Assembly (NCBI GenBank): GCA_012031455.1
Contig: JAAUTM010000001.1
Span: 1 to 19,277 of the forward strand
Length of the DNA: 19,277 bases
Source: Phycisphaerales bacterium
Lineage (GTDB): Bacteria; Planctomycetota; Phycisphaerae; Phycisphaerales; Phycisphaeraceae
Reading direction: 5' to 3'
Shown: piece by piece, positions 1-6,458 of the stretch
How the letters are laid out: every line of letters begins with the position of its first letter
Position numbering within the stretch: the first letter of the stretch is position 1
Made by a program: the position numbers and the translations under genes
Notes under the pieces: model-generated
Told to the model about the DNA's origin: nothing
Database searches by the model: none
The model's input: the letters and a program-made list of their open reading frames with translations, nothing else

Positions 1-981
1 TGGGCCGACGACCGTGCCGGGTATGTTCAATCGTTCCGGGCGGATGCGCTGGGCGGTGATGTTTTTTCCATCCAGCCGGGTGATGGTCAGCCGTCACCGG
101 TTCATCCCAGGGCACGCTCACGTAGTCCATGTCCTGATAGGTGTACACCGGCAGGGAATGGTCATCGACTTGCACCGTGAAACGGTTGCTCAGCGGGTCG
201 GCGGGAATCGTGAGCAGCGGTATTGAAAGCAAATTAAGCCGGGTTTGAAAAGTGGTTTGATGCGAACGGGCAATCAGTTCATCGGTGGCATCGACACGGG
301 CATCCCGGTTGAAATCATGTCGATCGGTGATGCTGGCAGGGTTGAGGAAATTGCGCTGATTGTTGCGGGCGGCCAGTTCATCGGTGGCATCGACGTTGGT
401 GTTGCTGCTGCTGTTGCCGGTTTCACCGATGGCGTTGCCGAAGTAGAACACCTCATCCTGCCACAGGCCCAGATGCTGCCCCCAAGGGTCGGCCAACAAG
501 GTGACCTCCAGCCAGGTATTTTCAATGGCATGATCCGGGAAGACCAGTGTCAGGCGATCACGTCCATCCTCTCCCGCACCTTCGCGTACGCTGATGGCAG
601 CATCACCGGTGTACACCGACCAGTTGCGGGGTTATTCGTATTGCCGACTTTGAAAAGGAAGGCGTTCTTCGAGGGGATGTCGGCCACACCCTCCAGGTCG
701 AACATCAAACCGTTGATCCCGCGATGGTAACTGCTGTAGTTGGCAAACGTGGCTGTTTGCCCCGGTCGCAGAGCCTGTTTATCGGTGGCGATGGCGGCAT
801 CGTCGAACGCATTGGTCTGAGAATCAAAGCCATCTAAGCGACTGTTGTTATAAAAAACGTGAGCCACCACGGCAGGCGACAAGGCATTAAGGTCCTGCGC
901 CACCATATCCATGCCCCCCGCCCCACCCTCCAACAGGCAGCGAGGTTCCAGTGTTTCCATCATCGGCAGGAAAGGGGGCAT
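1..981 (-). CDS. LEPRxLL-motif secreted/surface protein with dockerin-like repeats (partial, two frameshifts)
   Basis: The protein begins with ATG at 979-981 and has METLEPRCLL near its N-terminus. This LEPRxLL motif marks surface or secreted planctomycete proteins. A domain starting VVAHVFYNNS follows, with DDAAIATDKQALRPGQTA and a GINGLMFDLEG segment, a type usually found next to dockerins in planctomycetes. Reading on after a one-base break near position 622 gives REGAGEDGRDRLTLVF, then WLEVTLLADPWG. Two dockerin-like calcium loops follow: NTNVDATDELAARNNQ (degenerate) and DFNRDARVDATDELIARSHQ (EF-hand-like spacing of Asp and Asn). A second break near 90 restores a frame containing LTITRLDGKNITAQRI, which runs off the window start, so the C-terminus is missing. 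The LEPR motif is followed almost at once by the dockerin-linker domain, so the catalytic or adhesive part, if any, must lie beyond the window. Function beyond surface location and calcium binding is unknown. Both breaks look like single-base errors. Confidence 0.75.
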
Positions 982-1014
982 GATGTGACCCTTGTGCTGG
1001 TACAGAATGGATCA

Positions 1015-1120
1015 GGTGGGGCAGGCCTCTGGCCTGTCAATGAGCCGAAGGCTCATGCGGCACCTTGGGTTATTCAACATGGGCGGATCGCCCATTGGCA
1101 GGCGGGACGCCCGCCCCACC
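1015..1120. repeat. Cassette of four short perfect hairpins inside 8-bp terminal inverted repeats
   Basis: Four palindromes with 3-nt loops lie in about 100 bp: CAGGCC/GGCCTG (1022-1036), ATGAGCC/GGCTCAT (1040-1056), ATGGGCG/CGCCCAT (1079-1095) and GGCGGG/CCCGCC (1101-1115). The whole is bounded by GGTGGGGC (1015-1022) and its exact reverse complement (1113-1120). It lies between the stop of the 1149-1763 gene and the start of the LEPRxLL gene, both on the minus strand. The architecture resembles REP- or MITE-like intergenic repeats. It could shape the 3' end of the upstream transcript, but no U-tract follows, so I do not call it a terminator. Confidence 0.6.
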
Positions 1121-1148
1121 CGATTTGGATTTGGGACTTTGATACCCC

Positions 1149-1763
1149 TCAATTCATCCTCCGACTCCGCCGACCCTGCATCATCAACCCGGCACCGATC
1201 ACGATCATCAGGCTCATCGGTTCAGGCACGAGGGTGATCGACCCATCAATGATGGTGGGTGACAGGGCGGGGTTCATTGAGGCAAAATTGGTGCTGCTGT
1301 TGATGGTGTTGGAAAGAATCAGGTCAAAGGTTCCGGCGAAGAAGCCGGTGGTATCAAGGGTGACGCTCGCCAGCAGACCTTGGGCAGCGACCGAACCCGA
1401 AGCAGTGGTGGTGGAATAGAACGCCACCTGTGGCACAAGGATGCCGTTGCCCTGCGGGTTACCGGTGTTGTTGGCAGCGAAGATGGTGCCGGTGAGGATG
1501 TCCACGGCGGTGATGCTTGGGCCGAGGATGCTGCCCCCGGCTGCGGGGCCGCCATCGGCGATCTGGATGTTGAAGTTCAAACCCTGTACTGCCTGTCCGC
1601 CCTTGACCAGAATGCTGATTGTTTGGCCGGGCTTGTCAGGCAGCAGGTTGTAATTCCCCAGACCGGTGGCGGAACTTGGGCCATGGATGATCGGCTGGGC
1701 GTCGGCCAAGGTCACCATGAGAAGCGACAGGCAAAACGCCAAGGCTGTTACACGGTGAAACAT
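1149..1763 (-). CDS. PEP-CTERM sorting domain protein, function unknown
   Basis: This intact 204-residue protein has an N-terminal signal peptide (residues 1-22, MFHRVTALAFCLSLLMVTLADA). Its middle is rich in Gly, Thr, Ser and Asn, including NYNLLPDKPGQTISILVKGG and GLNFNIQIADGG, which hints at a beta-sandwich of cohesin or adhesin type; this is only an impression. From residue 179 it has VPEPMSLMIVIGAG, a short hydrophobic stretch and a basic tail GRRSRRMN. That is the PEP-CTERM signal, which in known systems is recognised by an exosortase and leads to export and surface or matrix anchoring. GAGG lies 6 nt upstream of the ATG, supporting the start. The long hairpin at 1793-1884 lies in its upstream leader. 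The cargo function is unknown. Confidence 0.85.
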   Translation of the reverse strand: MFHRVTALAFCLSLLMVTLADAQPIIHGPSSATGLGNYNLLPDKPGQTISILVKGGQAVQGLNFNIQIADGGPAAGGSILGPSITAVDILTGTIFAANNTGNPQGNGILVPQVAFYSTTTASGSVAAQGLLASVTLDTTGFFAGTFDLILSNTINSSTNFASMNPALSPTIIDGSITLVPEPMSLMIVIGAGLMMQGRRSRRMN

Positions 1764-1792
1764 GATGACCTCATGGAGGGTGGAAGGGTGAT

Positions 1793-1884
1793 AAAAAGCA
1801 CGTCCCGGTTGGAACGCAGGATTTGCTCTGGGTTCATCAGGATCGACACCCAGGGGAAACCTTTGCGAGCAAACCGGGACGTGC
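1793..1884 (-). terminator. Long hairpin with U-tract; terminator of the upstream gene or leader control element
   Basis: A 13-bp perfect inverted repeat is formed by GCACGTCCCGGTT (1798-1810) and AACCGGGACGTGC (1872-1884). Inside it lie TTTGCTC/GAGCAAA (1822-1828 with 1867-1873) and CTGGGT/ACCCAG (1828-1833 with 1848-1853). Read on the minus strand the structure closes directly onto TTTTT (complement of 1793-1797), as in intrinsic terminators. It lies 80 nt past the stop of the 1964-2786 gene and 34 nt before the ATG of the 1149-1763 gene. It could therefore end the first transcript or act as an attenuator for the second. The loop is unusually large for a simple terminator. Confidence 0.6.
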
Positions 1885-1963
1885 CGGAGGATTCATACCA
1901 CAATGTTTCAGAGATCATGCAGAGTGCTTGATATTGCACACGATGCCAATGAGCCGTGGTCAA

Positions 1964-2786
1964 TCAGGCCTGCCGACGACGCAGGAGCATCAGGCCCGAA
2001 CCCAAGGCCAGCAAACCCAGCGAGGCCGGTTCGGGAATGGGAACAGCACCGATGATGACCATGTCAAGTCCCGCACTTGTGATGCTAATGTTTGACACCG
2101 TGTCGCCCAGCGCCACACCAAAGTCGGAAAATCAATGGCCATTCCGACGATATTCTGAGACACCACGGAATTGGAGCTTTGTTTGTTTGTCAGTGTGAGC
2201 AGAGCGTTAAGATCTGCTGGGACAATGGCTCCGACCGTATCGAGAATATCCGCACTGTTGGTATCCGCCCCACTGTCCCCGAATACTGTGCCTAAGAAGT
2301 TAAGCGTGGTCCCATTGATGGTAATCGAACCTGGATCACCGACGAAAGTTGTGCTGCTAGTAATTTCATAAATGAACATGTCATGCCCGGCGATGTTCTG
2401 GACCGGGCTAGTGAAACTGGCTGAAATTGTACCCAAATTAATCAAGCCCGTTTCACCGTGCCAGTCGGTTTCGATGAACGAACGGCGTTGGGCGGAGGTG
2501 GGGTTAGCTGGAAAAGGTGCACTGGGCCCTTGAGCCAGATCAGGAATCAGGAAAGTGTTAGCTCCAGCGGGAGCGGCGCTGTTGAGCGTGATCTGCGTCA
2601 GTACGCTGGTGTTGTAGGTGATGCCATTGAGCGTCACCGATTGCAGCACCGGCCCGCTGAACGTGCCGTAGTTGTTCGCATCCGCAGCCATCGTGCCGAG
2701 TTTAATGATCGCTGCCGAGGCTGGTATAGAAACCGCCAACGTAACACCCAATGCCGCACCAAAACCAGTTGATTCAGCGTCCGCAT
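1964..2786 (-). CDS. PEP-CTERM sorting domain protein (two homopolymer frameshifts)
   Basis: The start is set by AGGAGG (complement of 2794-2799) 7 nt before ATG at 2784-2786. Only MRTLNQLV reads in that frame. A missing T in the run at 2761-2764 then moves into GAALGVTLAVSIPASAA, completing a normal signal peptide. A second missing T at 2128-2131 shifts the C-terminus. Corrected, it reads DFSDFGVALGDTVSNISI, and ends in IPEPASLGLLALGSG followed by MLLRRRQA, a clear PEP-CTERM signal. The corrected length is 274 residues. The body contains SITINGTTLNFLGTVFGDSG and other beta-rich, Cys-free sequence of unknown function. The gene has the best-looking promoter and operator of the window (2836-2882) and is divergent from the regulator at 3163. 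Both breaks are in A/T runs of four, so I read this as one intact gene with sequencing errors. Confidence 0.8.
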
Positions 2787-2835
2787 GAGAAACCCTCCTA
2801 AAGGAAGAAAAGGTGAAAAAGACCATTCAAGCACG

Positions 2836-2851
2836 TCAACATCGATGTTGA
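2836..2851. promoter_or_regulatory. 16-bp perfect palindrome, candidate repressor operator
   Basis: TCAACATCGATGTTGA is a perfect palindrome. It starts 2 bp downstream of the predicted -10 box of the 1964-2786 gene, so it would cover the transcription start, a classic repressor position. A related sequence, TCAACATCGCTGTAAT (3055-3070, 12 of 16 identical), lies inside the predicted promoter of the divergent regulator. A 16-bp palindrome suits a dimeric GntR- or LacI-type DNA-binding domain. That the regulator at 3163 binds here is inference. Confidence 0.6.
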
Positions 2852-2853
2852 TA

Positions 2854-2882
2854 ATTATGACCTCATAAGTCCCACAAGTCAA
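2854..2882 (-). promoter_or_regulatory. Sigma-70-type promoter of the 1964-2786 PEP-CTERM gene
   Basis: On the minus strand there is TTGACT (complement of 2877-2882), a 17-nt spacer and CATAAT (complement of 2854-2859). Each box matches the consensus at 5 of 6 bases. The predicted start falls about 2847, inside the palindrome at 2836-2851, leaving a leader of about 60 nt to the ATG at 2786. Confidence 0.55.
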
Positions 2883-3044
2883 GGATTATCCTTTTTTTTA
2901 ACTGATTTTTATCATGCCCTCATTAAAATTCATTATGTGTTTTATAAATAATGACTTATGGTTGAAAATCAGCCTTTGTGATCGTCCCCATAGGCTGCTT
3001 GCTTCGCATTTCTGCGAATCGGTCCTGTTGTCTTGGAATAATAG
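2883..3044. other. A+T-rich intergenic DNA between divergent genes
   Basis: This is the middle of the 376-bp gap between the PEP-CTERM gene and the regulator. It is A+T-rich at 2885-2960 and contains AAGGATTATCCTT (2881-2893, palindromic) and a small hairpin TTCGCA/TGCGAA (3003-3018, 4-nt loop) with no U-tract. I see no convincing gene or structured RNA in it. Confidence 0.5.
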
Positions 3045-3072
3045 TTTACATCAATCAACATCGCTGTAATAT
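3045..3072 (+). promoter_or_regulatory. Probable promoter of the regulator gene with an operator-like site in the spacer
   Basis: TTTACA (3045-3050) and TAATAT (3067-3072) are separated by 16 nt. They match the consensus at 4 of 6 bases each, so the promoter is weak. The sequence at 3055-3070 matches the palindrome at 2836-2851 at 12 of 16 positions, including the intact left half TCAACATCG. This arrangement would allow the regulator to control its own promoter. Confidence 0.4.
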
Positions 3073-3162
3073 AGAGGTGGGGGGAATTGCGTTCAACTGG
3101 ACGGTGTATCCAAGTCCACGTCTGGGGCTTAAGATGCAGCCTCAAACCGTCAGGAACCCACG

Positions 3163-4544
3163 ATGTCCGTACCGCTTTCCAAAACCAAGCATTTCCAGTT
3201 GACCATGCATCTGCGGGAACAGGTGCAGGCCATGCAGCCGGGGCAGGTTTTGCCCACCTTCAAGGAACTATGTGAATTGCATCGGGTTTCCCAAGCCACT
3301 CTGGAACGGGCGCTGGATCGCCTCCGGGCTGAAGGCTTGCTGCATCGCGTGGAAGGGACACGTCGTCTGGTGGCCAGCACTGTTTGCGATCCTGCACGGC
3401 ATCGGGTGGCGATCATCCGCCCCGACTGGCCGTCGCTGCTTTTTCACAACATGGTTCAGGCCGTGGCCGATGCCGGTCGCAGCCATGACTGGGCCATCAG
3501 TCTGGTGCATTACCGCAGCTTGGAAACATTGGACATCACCCGAGCCATCGACACCGCGGATGCTGCGATCCTCATCCCCACCAGCGAAGCCTGGCCGGAG
3601 CACTTCCGACGCGCTTTATACAAGCCCCATCGTCCGGTGGTGGTGCTGCAGAATATGGAAGCAGACTGTCCCCGTCCCTCGATCCGTGTGAATGATCAGC
3701 GGGTGGGTGAATTGGCCGTGGAACACCTTGCCGAATTGGGGCATCGGCGAATCGCTTTGCTTCAGGATCAACCCGACACACCCTCGCCCTGGCGCGTATC
3801 GCCGGTTGGCGCAGCATGCTCGAACGCCTGCAACTGGACCTTTCATCACCCCTGATAGATTGCCGGGTCAGCCCGGGTGAAAAACCGGTGGATCGTGCTT
3901 TTGCCGCCATGACAGAAAAACTGAGTCAGCCCATCGACTTCACGGCATTGTTTTGCATCAGTGATATGGGGGCCATGGCTGCGCTGCGAGCCTTGCGGGA
4001 AATGGGCCATCGCGTTCCGCAGGAAGTCAGTGTGCTGGCCTTTGCCGATGAAGGCTGGATGTCGCCCTACCTCTGTCCGCCGCTCACCTCGGTGGAGATC
4101 GATCTGGGAGCATACGCCAAAGCCACCGTGAACTGCGTCGAACAGCATTTCCAGAATCCACAGGAATCCGCAGCCGGCTGCATCATCCAGCCACGACTGG
4201 TCAACTCGCTCCTCCACCGCCCCGGCCCCAGCCGCCTGATATGCAAGACACTCGACATCAACATTGATATGCAGTTCCAAGAAAGCTCAAGGCTTGAGTA
4301 TCAATTGATTCTGCATCAAAATGTAGTCAAAATACCAGTAAACCAGCCAGATCGATACCAGGCTCTGTCTCAAATCGCCTTGTACAAAACGAGCCGCGCC
4401 CGTAAGGAAGCGGTTCTGTTATCAAAACGTTCATTGGAACCTCCACTCCCTCACCAGCCTTTTTATATTGGCCGCAAGTGGTGTTGGCAATCAGCCCCCT
4501 CCCCCGGGAGACTAGGAGTGCTCGCTTCGCTCACACTAGGTTGA
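3163..4544 (+). CDS. GntR-type winged-helix repressor with LacI/PBP-like sugar-binding domain (frameshifted)
   Basis: ATG at 3163 is preceded by AGGA. Residues 15-65 form a GntR-like winged helix, containing LREQVQAM, LPTFKELCELHRVSQATLER and LRAEGLLHRVEGTRRLV. From about residue 80 (HRVAIIRPDWPSLLFHNMVQ) it turns into a periplasmic-binding-protein-like effector domain, with RPVVVLQNME, LAVEHLAELGHRRIALLQDQ and, later, FTALFCISDMGAMAALRALRE and VPQEVSVLAFADE. This architecture is that of AraR-like repressors, which normally sense a sugar. A missing C in the run at 3787-3789 splits the gene; the second frame resumes at LARIAGWRSMLERLQLDL. The family-like part ends near PRLVNSLLHRPGPS (about 4235). 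The remaining 100 residues as read run into repeats. A TGA at 4237-4239 in another frame may be the true stop if one more indel lies in the C-rich run before it. Ligand unknown. Confidence 0.8.
4258..4273 (+). promoter_or_regulatory. Weak match to the candidate operator
   Basis: TCAACATTGATATGCA matches the perfect palindrome at 2836-2851 at 12 of 16 positions. It lies in the doubtful C-terminal extension of the regulator, just after the alternative stop at 4237-4239. It may be an auxiliary site or chance. Confidence 0.2.
4360..4413 (+). repeat. Diverged copy of the GAGCCGCGACCGTGA repeat family
   Basis: AGGCTCTGTCTCA (4360-4372), a 16-nt insert and ACGAGCCGCGCCCGTAAG onward (4389-4413) match the two parts of the copy at 4621-4652, which is inverted relative to this one. 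The second part also resembles the two copies inside alaS (18225-18285). Confidence 0.6.
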
Positions 4545-4548
4545 GGGC
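4494..4548. repeat. Degenerate G+C-rich inverted-repeat element
   Basis: A C-rich arm beginning at 4494 (GCCCCCTC) and GAGGGC (4543-4548) form imperfect ends. Between them lie two direct ACTAGG copies (4511-4516 and 4535-4540) around CTCGCTTCGCTC. It looks like a decayed intergenic repeat. The open frame of the regulator as read ends inside it, which argues that this part of the frame is not real coding sequence. Confidence 0.35.
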
Positions 4549-4610
4549 ATCTGTACCTTGAGATGTTAATTATCGTTGTGTGTTCGATTAAGCATTTATT
4601 ACGAAGCATG

Positions 4611-4652
4611 AAAAAGGCTGTCACGGTCGCGGCTCGTTGTGAGACAGAGCCT
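4611..4652 (-). terminator. Intrinsic terminator of nrdR built from a repeat copy
   Basis: On the minus strand the sequence starting in the nrdR stop reads AGGCTCTGTC (complement of 4643-4652), then a 20-nt loop, then GACAGCCT (complement of 4615-4622), followed by TTTTT (complement of 4611-4614 and the shared base). The stem is 8 bp with a 2-nt bulge. The same stretch (4621-4652) is an inverted copy of the dispersed repeat containing ACGAGCCGCGACCGTGA, so a repeat unit appears to supply the terminator. Confidence 0.55.
4621..4652 (-). repeat. Copy of the GAGCCGCGACCGTGA repeat family, inverted
   Basis: The minus strand reads AGGCTCTGTCTCAC, then AACGAGCCGCGACCGTGA. The first block is shared with 4360-4372 and the second with 4389-4405 and with both alaS copies. 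It overlaps the nrdR stop codon by two bases. Confidence 0.65.
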
Positions 4653-5139
4653 AAAACAATTTCCCCTGACCGGGGATGTCGGGACCGGTTTGCAGCATGT
4701 CACGCACTTCATCAAGCAGGTCATCGAGGTCGCGGAATTGTTTGTACACACTGGCAAAGCGGACGTAGGCCACCTGATCGAGTTTCTTGAGACGGTCGGC
4801 CACAAGCTGGCCGATTTCCACCGATGGTACTTCGCGTTCACCTTTGCGAAAGATTTCCTCCTCCACCTCATCGACGATGCGGGCAATCTGCTCCGCGGAG
4901 ACCGGGCGTTTGTAACAGGCTTTTTCGATCCCGGCCCGGATTTTCTCCCGGTCATAAGGCAGCCGTGAATTGTCACGCTTGATGACCGTGATCCGGATGG
5001 CGGTTTCGATATGTTCGTAGGTGGTGAAGCGTTTACCACAGGCCAGGCATTCCCGCCGACGACGAATCGCCTTGCCCCCTTCGGTGGCACGGGAATCGAT
5101 GACCTTGTCGTTGTCCTGATCGCAGTAAGGACAGCGCAT
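4651..5139 (-). CDS. nrdR: Transcriptional repressor NrdR
   Basis: This 162-residue protein starts at ATG 5137-5139 (MRCPYCDQDNDKVIDSRATE). It has the zinc ribbon cysteines C3, C6, C31 and C34 (MRCPYC and RRECLACGKRF). The ATP-cone domain follows (ITVIKRDNSRLPYDREKIRA, then VDEVEEEIF and YVRFASVYKQFRDLDDLLDE). NrdR senses ATP/dATP and represses ribonucleotide reductase genes. Length and motifs match the family fully. It is divergent from the diguanylate cyclase at 5299 and is followed by the probable terminator at 4611-4652. No ribonucleotide reductase gene or obvious NrdR box was seen in the window. The frame stays open far upstream of this ATG, but that part is antisense to the cyclase gene and carries no NrdR homology. 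Confidence 0.95.
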   Translation of the reverse strand: MRCPYCDQDNDKVIDSRATEGGKAIRRRRECLACGKRFTTYEHIETAIRITVIKRDNSRLPYDREKIRAGIEKACYKRPVSAEQIARIVDEVEEEIFRKGEREVPSVEIGQLVADRLKKLDQVAYVRFASVYKQFRDLDDLLDEVRDMLQTGPDIPGQGKLF

Positions 5140-5298
5140 GTGTTTTCGCCTTGTAACCCCGGTGCATCCAGTGTAACTCACAACCGCAGCAGGGTCATCC
5201 GGCTCTTTACCCCCATGATTATCGGTCGATTGCTCGTATTGCGAAAATGCACAAATCAGGGTATTGACCCATCGAGACAGGCAAAGTGAGCTCTTGCC

Positions 5299-6321
5299 TT
5301 GTCCGATAGGCAGATAGTGCCCCAACCTCCTCCCACCACATCCCTGGTGCCATCGCAGGGGGATTCCCCCGCAACCCTGCAACAGGTGCAGTTTCGCCAG
5401 CCTCGCCGGCTGTGGAACGATGCCAGCCTGTCGGGCAAAACCACTGCGCTCGTGGGGGCCTCGGTGCTGGGTGGTGCACTGGTGGGCATGTTGGAAGCCG
5501 GGACCGGATACCATGGCTGGGCGCTGGGCATCGGTGTACCTATGGTCATTGGCGCGATGGTGCTGCTGGCCAAGTCCTGGATTTGTCACCCCATCGAAAA
5601 AATCATTGTCTGGTGGAGGCGGATCCACCATGAACGTTCGCCCGGAGCGCTGGATGACCTGCCCATCAGCCGACATGACGAAGCCGGTGAACTGGCACGT
5701 GCTTTCTATCAGCTCACGGTGCATTCCATCCGGCGTGATTACGAAGCCCGTCAGCTTCGGCGGACGCTGGACCATCGCATTGCTGAGGCCACCCGCCATG
5801 CCACCCTGCAGCTTCGCCGACTGGCGATGCGCGATCCGCTGACCGATCTTGGCAACCGCCGGTTCCTTGAACATACCCTCGAACCTTTGGTCAAGTCGGT
5901 GCAGGAATCCCATTCGACCCTGGCGTGCGTCTCGATGGATGCCGACTATTTCAAGGAAGTGAATGACACCCTCGGACACGCAGCCGGGGACGATCTGCTG
6001 GTCTTTTTGGGCAGCCTGATCCGTGGGAACATTCGCCAGGAGGATTACGCAATTCGTTTGGGCGGCGATGAGTTTCTGATTTTGATGCCCGATTGTGAAA
6101 GACAGCGCGTTCGCACCATCACGGAACGTTTGCGAACGCTCTTTAAGCAATATGCCGCCGGTTCAGCCCTGGCCGGATTGCCGGTGGACCTTTCGATGGG
6201 GGTGGCTTACCTGCCTTCGCCGGGGATCAACACAGGCGAGGAGCTGCTGCAGAAAGCCGATGAAAATCTTTATGCCGCCAAACGCGCTGGCAAAGGCCGG
6301 GTCGTGGGGGTATTGAATTAA
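5299..6321 (+). CDS. Membrane diguanylate cyclase (GGDEF domain)
   Basis: This 340-residue protein starts at TTG 5299; an in-frame TGA at 5287-5289 excludes earlier starts and the first in-frame ATG would remove the first membrane helix. Residues 48-66 and 74-94 are hydrophobic and probably cross the membrane, with only a short loop between them. Residues 95-165 form a HAMP-like linker and a helix (HDEAGELARAFYQLT). The cyclase domain starts at RDPLTDLGNRRFLE. The active-site signature RLGGDEF (GGDEF at residues 255-259) is intact, and RQED at 246-249 is a correctly spaced inhibitory I-site for c-di-GMP feedback. It should therefore make c-di-GMP from GTP, controlling adhesion or motility. 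Very little of the protein lies outside the membrane on the sensor side, so the signal is unknown. Confidence 0.92.
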   Translation: MSDRQIVPQPPPTTSLVPSQGDSPATLQQVQFRQPRRLWNDASLSGKTTALVGASVLGGALVGMLEAGTGYHGWALGIGVPMVIGAMVLLAKSWICHPIEKIIVWWRRIHHERSPGALDDLPISRHDEAGELARAFYQLTVHSIRRDYEARQLRRTLDHRIAEATRHATLQLRRLAMRDPLTDLGNRRFLEHTLEPLVKSVQESHSTLACVSMDADYFKEVNDTLGHAAGDDLLVFLGSLIRGNIRQEDYAIRLGGDEFLILMPDCERQRVRTITERLRTLFKQYAAGSALAGLPVDLSMGVAYLPSPGINTGEELLQKADENLYAAKRAGKGRVVGVLN

Positions 6322-6373
6322 AGCATGTATCAAAACGTCATCATGGGCGAGAGGGCTTCATGATCTGCAAAAT

Positions 6374-6402
6374 AAAAAAAGCCCAGGCATGGTGATGCCT
6401 GG
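6374..6402 (-). terminator. Intrinsic terminator of the minus-strand PEP-CTERM genes
   Basis: The minus strand reads CCAGGCAT, CACC, ATGCCTGG, GC and then seven T (complement of 6374-6380). This is a perfect 8-bp stem with a 4-nt loop. It lies 57 nt past the stop at 6459. Read on the plus strand the hairpin is followed by only three T, so it may weakly serve the cyclase gene too. The hairpin is nearly identical to the palindrome at 15584-15601. Confidence 0.8.
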
Positions 6403-6458
6403 ACTTTGATCGTGAACGCAATTGAATTTATCAGCAAATCAAGATACAAAACATTTGC

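Noticed and set aside
1748..1963. 71-codon frame between the two PEP-CTERM genes on the minus strand
   Set aside because: It overlaps the long hairpin/terminator and the start of the next gene, with no ribosome-binding site or family features.
5140..6150. The nrdR reading frame stays open for about 1 kb upstream, giving a 499-residue frame
   Set aside because: The extra part is antisense to the intact GGDEF gene, and NrdR begins exactly at MRCPYC with a full zinc ribbon.
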